Positions 63,644-64,000 of a stretch of DNA of 64,000 nucleotides are shown here, piece by piece (position 1 is the first letter of the stretch; each line of letters starts with the position of its first letter). The position numbers and the translations under genes were made by a program. Source of the DNA: Pseudomonas karstica. GTDB taxonomy: Bacteria; Pseudomonadota; Gammaproteobacteria; Pseudomonadales; Pseudomonadaceae. The stretch is from positions 248,001-312,000 of the forward strand of contig NZ_WLYI01000001.1 in assembly GCF_009707515.1 (NCBI RefSeq), given 5' to 3'. The notes below the pieces were generated by a model. The model ran no database searches, was not told the DNA's origin, and saw only the letters and a program-made list of their open reading frames with translations.

Positions 63644-63751
63644 GGGGGTTCGACAACTGAAAACGAGCGCCAAGGCTAGCGTAATGCCCGGGCGAGAGCC
63701 AGCGCGGAGGAATCAGGGAGCGGCTGGCGCCCCCTTCGTCCCGACCTGCGG

Positions 63752-64000
63752 TCAGATGGCCAGGATAGCTTGGGCCAACTGAGTGTCAGTTGCGGTGTTC
63801 AGTTGTGGGGCCTGTTGGCGGATCTGTGCCAGGGCGCTTTCCAGTTTTACGCCACGAATAGCGCCTTCGCTGGCGACGAAGCTGGCGGCGTCATCACGGG
63901 CGGCACGTACGACCTTATTATCACGCAGGGAGGACGTTGCGTCGGAAGTTGCATCGGAAGTGACTTTCAGTGCGCCGACGATCGAATCCGTGGTGACGAT
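63752..64000 (-). CDS. DUF2388 protein (copy 3), N-terminus outside the window
   Basis: The visible 82 codons lack the start and signal peptide, which lie beyond the right edge. They show the same pattern: SLRDNKVVRAARDDAASFVAS, IRGVKLESALAQIR, and the closing LAQAILAI before a TGA at 63752-63754. It is more like copy 1 than copy 2 around the NKVVRAARDDAASF segment. Function unknown. Confidence 0.88.
   Translation of the reverse strand: MVTTDSIVGALKVTSDATSDATSSLRDNKVVRAARDDAASFVASEGAIRGVKLESALAQIRQQAPQLNTATDTQLAQAILAI

Overview
The window is chromosomal DNA of a fluorescent Pseudomonas, most like the P. fluorescens group. Protein families, gene order and repeats all fit: blocks match P. aeruginosa PAO1 neighbourhoods PA0062-PA0069, PA0102-PA0114 and PA5502-PA5477 (recalled synteny, not searched), and the intergenic spaces carry Pseudomonas REP/REPIN palindromes. 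I see no rRNA, tRNA, CRISPR array, insertion sequence, prophage or transposase. It is mostly core genome with a few inserted modules.

Layout. 1-5.0 kb: small stress and envelope genes (DUF883 protein cut by the window edge, dodecin, two DUF1161 paralogues, a luciferase-like oxidoreductase, osmC, two paralogous lipoproteins, a lipoprotein aminopeptidase). 5.2-8.9 kb: HAD phosphatase, gamma-carbonic anhydrase, oligopeptidase A (prlC), YheV-like zinc ribbon. 9.1-13.0 kb: a three-subunit periplasmic gluconate 2-dehydrogenase-type operon. 13.0-16.7 kb: an SOS-controlled radical SAM gene and a beta-carbonic anhydrase/SulP pair. 17.8-26.4 kb: a complete aa3 cytochrome c oxidase locus with its assembly and heme A genes. 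26.5-31.4 kb: metNIQ and catalase katE. 31.4-35.2 kb: zinc uptake (znuB, znuC, zur, znuA). 35.3-40.4 kb: thrB, a DUF2782 gene, polA, an ErsA/Spot 42-position small RNA, engB. 40.6-46.0 kb: cytochromes c5 and c4, dsbA, a nuclease-like gene, a diguanylate cyclase, a peptidoglycan amidase. 46.0-50.6 kb: kinB/algB and a small Ivy-family operon behind a predicted sigma-54 promoter. 51.3-64 kb: gltP, a SpmA/SpmB-type fusion, DUF5924, M16 peptidase, Na/Pi transporter, TerC, CitMHS transporter, then DUF4105 with three DUF2388 paralogues, the last cut by the window edge.

Regulation that can be read directly: AlgU-type promoters before osmC and before the small RNA; a near-consensus LexA box overlapping the leader of the radical SAM gene; an RpoS-like -10 before coxB; a sigma-54 promoter with a consensus IHF site and a palindrome beside algB; and a probable Zur box in the zur/znuA divergent promoter. 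Envelope-stress themes recur (osmC, ersA, algB/kinB, Ivy-family inhibitor, dsbA, AmpDh2-like amidase).

No single region is a convincing wholly new system. The best leads are the sigma-54/IHF promoter next to algB, the DUF4105-DUF2388 cluster, the LexA palindrome that overlaps a Shine-Dalgarno sequence, and REPINs placed inside the cox operon or supplying a stop codon.
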